A stretch of 7,357 nt of DNA from Acidobacteriota bacterium (GTDB taxonomy: Bacteria > Acidobacteriota > Thermoanaerobaculia > Multivoradales > SZUA-115): NCBI GenBank assembly GCA_003231035.1, contig QIHU01000619.1, positions 1-7,357 on the forward strand, written 5' to 3'. Below the pieces are notes generated by a model. The model was not told where the DNA came from, made no database searches, and saw nothing but the letters and a program-made list of their open reading frames with translations. Shown here in pieces: positions 6,435 to 7,357 of the stretch (its first letter is position 1; each line of letters opens with the position of its first letter). Made by a program: the position numbers and the translations under genes.

Positions 6435-6631
6435 GGCGGTTTCGACCCCGGTGTTCTCAGTTGGTTCATCCCGTTGTCCTCAGAAGCGGATCTGGGTGTT
6501 CGCTTTCGGCAAGCTATCCAAGCCGCTACCGACGGCGCTCCTTCTGCGTATCCGCGACCGTTCCCCTCACGCTGCGCCAGGAGTTCTACCAAAATCGCAA
6601 GCTACTGAATATAAATGACTTGCTGTTTGGG
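6435..6631. other. Non-coding stretch between the toxin-antitoxin promoter and the ligase fragment
   Basis: No reading frame here has recognisable protein motifs on either strand. A plus-strand frame open from 6461 to 6829 runs out of frame through the ligase fragment and carries no recognisable motif. The right end (about 6590-6630) is unusually AT-rich for this window, which suits a promoter upstream region. Confidence 0.4.
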
Positions 6632-7357
6632 TGGCACTTCTCCGGCCTGTTCGGCTTTGGAGCCGAGCCTTGGGCGCAGCTTCCAGCTGATGGGCTTCGA
6701 AGTCGCCGAGGGGTACGGCATGACCGAGACCAGCCCGGTGCTGACGGTCAATCCGTGGGGCGCGATCCGCTTCGGCTCGGTGGGCCGGCCGCTGGCCGGG
6801 GTGGACATCGAGCTGCGCCCCTTAGTTGACACCACGCAAGGTGCGGAACCTGGCAGCGGCGAGATCTGGGTGCGCGGTGGCAACGTCATGGCCGGCTACT
6901 ACGGCAACCCGGAAGCCTCCGCGGCGGCGATGGAGGATGGCTGGCTCAACACCGGCGATGTGGGCTTCTTCGACGACGACGGTTACCTGCACATCGCCGG
7001 CCGGACCAAGGACGTGATCGTCACCAGCGCCGGCAAGAACGTCTATCCCGAAGAGGTGGAGCAGCGCTACCGTGGCTTTGGTGATGAGGAAGGACTGGCG
7101 GTGGAGGAGCTGGTGGTTCTGGGACTGCCCGACGGGGGGCGCGGCGAGCGGGTAACCGCCGTGGTGGTACCGCGCGCCGATGCCACACTAGAAGAGATCG
7201 AGCGGATACGCACGGCGATCACGGCGCGCTCCCAAAAGGTGCCGAGCTATCAGCGGATCGCACGGATCGAGATCTGGCGCGGCGATCTGCCCAAGACGAC
7301 GACCCTCAAGGTCAAACGAGGACTGCTGCGCGACGCGCTGCTCGCCGGTGAGCACGG
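6615..7357 (+). pseudogene. 5'-truncated AMP-forming acyl-CoA ligase, C-terminal part; runs off the window
   Basis: The frame is open from ATG 6615 to the window end, with no stop seen. Recognisable homology begins near 6651 (SALEPSLGRSFQLMGF). It then shows, in order, the adenylation motifs EGYGMTETSP (A5), GEIWVRGGNVMAGYYGNPE, LNTGDVG with the TGD of A7, GRTKDVIVTSAGKNVYPEEVE (A8 hinge and start of the C-terminal domain) and LPKTTTLKVKR with the catalytic Lys region (A10). Such enzymes activate fatty or aryl acids through acyl-AMP to acyl-CoA; this subtype looks like a long-chain FadD-like ligase. The ATP-binding P-loop motif (A3) and most of the N-terminal domain are absent, and the sequence just upstream is AT-rich and non-coding. 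ATG 6615 has no ribosome binding site. It is therefore probably a remnant rather than an active enzyme. The coding frame itself shows no internal damage, so truncation would be recent, or an assembly join is possible. Confidence 0.85.
6632..6646 (+). promoter_or_regulatory. Sigma-54-like promoter motif
   Basis: TGGCAC (6632-6637) is a perfect -24 box, and GC at 6645-6646 sits at the right spacing (GG, 10 nt, GC) for the -12 element, although the usual TT before GC is CG. An AT-rich tract precedes it. Transcription would begin near 6657 and run directly into the ligase fragment, so the motif may belong to a gene whose start has been lost. A 6-bp hairpin, TCGGCT/AGCCGA, follows at 6651-6666. 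This is a single motif match and could be chance. Confidence 0.3.

Noticed and set aside
6440..6455. T-arm-like GGTTTCGACCCC as a second attachment-site copy
   Set aside because: The flanking bases do not form a T stem and it does not match the tRNA relic at 5654-5681.
6461..6829. 122-residue plus-strand frame
   Set aside because: Its second half is the out-of-frame reading of the ligase fragment and its first half has no recognisable motif. A faint FSG similarity near 6639 to the ligase VSGGA motif was too weak to claim a frameshift.
1..7357. CRISPR arrays, insertion-sequence transposases or integrase genes
   Set aside because: No regularly spaced repeats and no transposase or integrase motifs were seen on either strand.

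Overview
This is a GC-rich bacterial window, probably from a chromosome. The large gene is a Bacteroidetes-style hybrid two-component system (HTCS), but the base composition is far too GC-rich for Bacteroidetes. Together with an OAA-type lectin and a VapBC pair, it suggests a GC-rich phylum such as Acidobacteriota (Thermoanaerobaculia-like) or Myxococcota. That placement is a tentative inference; no phylogenetic marker is present.

Layout. (1) 1-894, minus strand: a single-domain cupin gene (TTG start, strong ribosome binding site) is followed 115 bp downstream by a small gene. Its 85-residue product looks like one repeat of the OAA/MBHA high-mannose lectin family. A strong hairpin lies just past the lectin stop. 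(2) 895-1034: a 140-bp divergent intergenic region with three dyad symmetries, one straddling the start codon of the next gene. (3) 1035-5483, plus strand: a 1482-residue HTCS. It has a signal peptide, about 14-15 propeller repeats, a Y_Y_Y domain, one membrane helix, a histidine kinase, a receiver and an AraC-type DNA-binding domain. (4) 5587-5681: a tRNA-Ser(UGA)-like sequence with an intact T arm and CCA end. Its acceptor 5' strand and anticodon stem no longer pair, so it is probably a relic or a displaced attachment-site fragment. (5) 5728-6398, minus strand: a VapBC-type toxin-antitoxin operon with a 4-nt stop/start overlap and a recognisable promoter that leaves almost no 5' leader. (6) 6399-6650: non-coding, locally AT-rich, with a sigma-54-like motif. 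(7) About 6651 to the window end, plus strand: the C-terminal part of an AMP-forming acyl-CoA ligase whose N-terminal part is missing.

How the parts may work together. HTCS proteins usually sense an oligosaccharide outside the cytoplasm and switch on neighbouring glycan genes through their own AraC domain. Here the HTCS is divergent from a sugar-binding-fold cupin and a predicted mannan-type lectin. The most interesting reading is therefore a compact glycan-sensing and lectin-producing locus. This is inferred from gene context only. The right third (tRNA relic, toxin-antitoxin pair, truncated ligase) looks like a recombination or integration scar unrelated to that locus.
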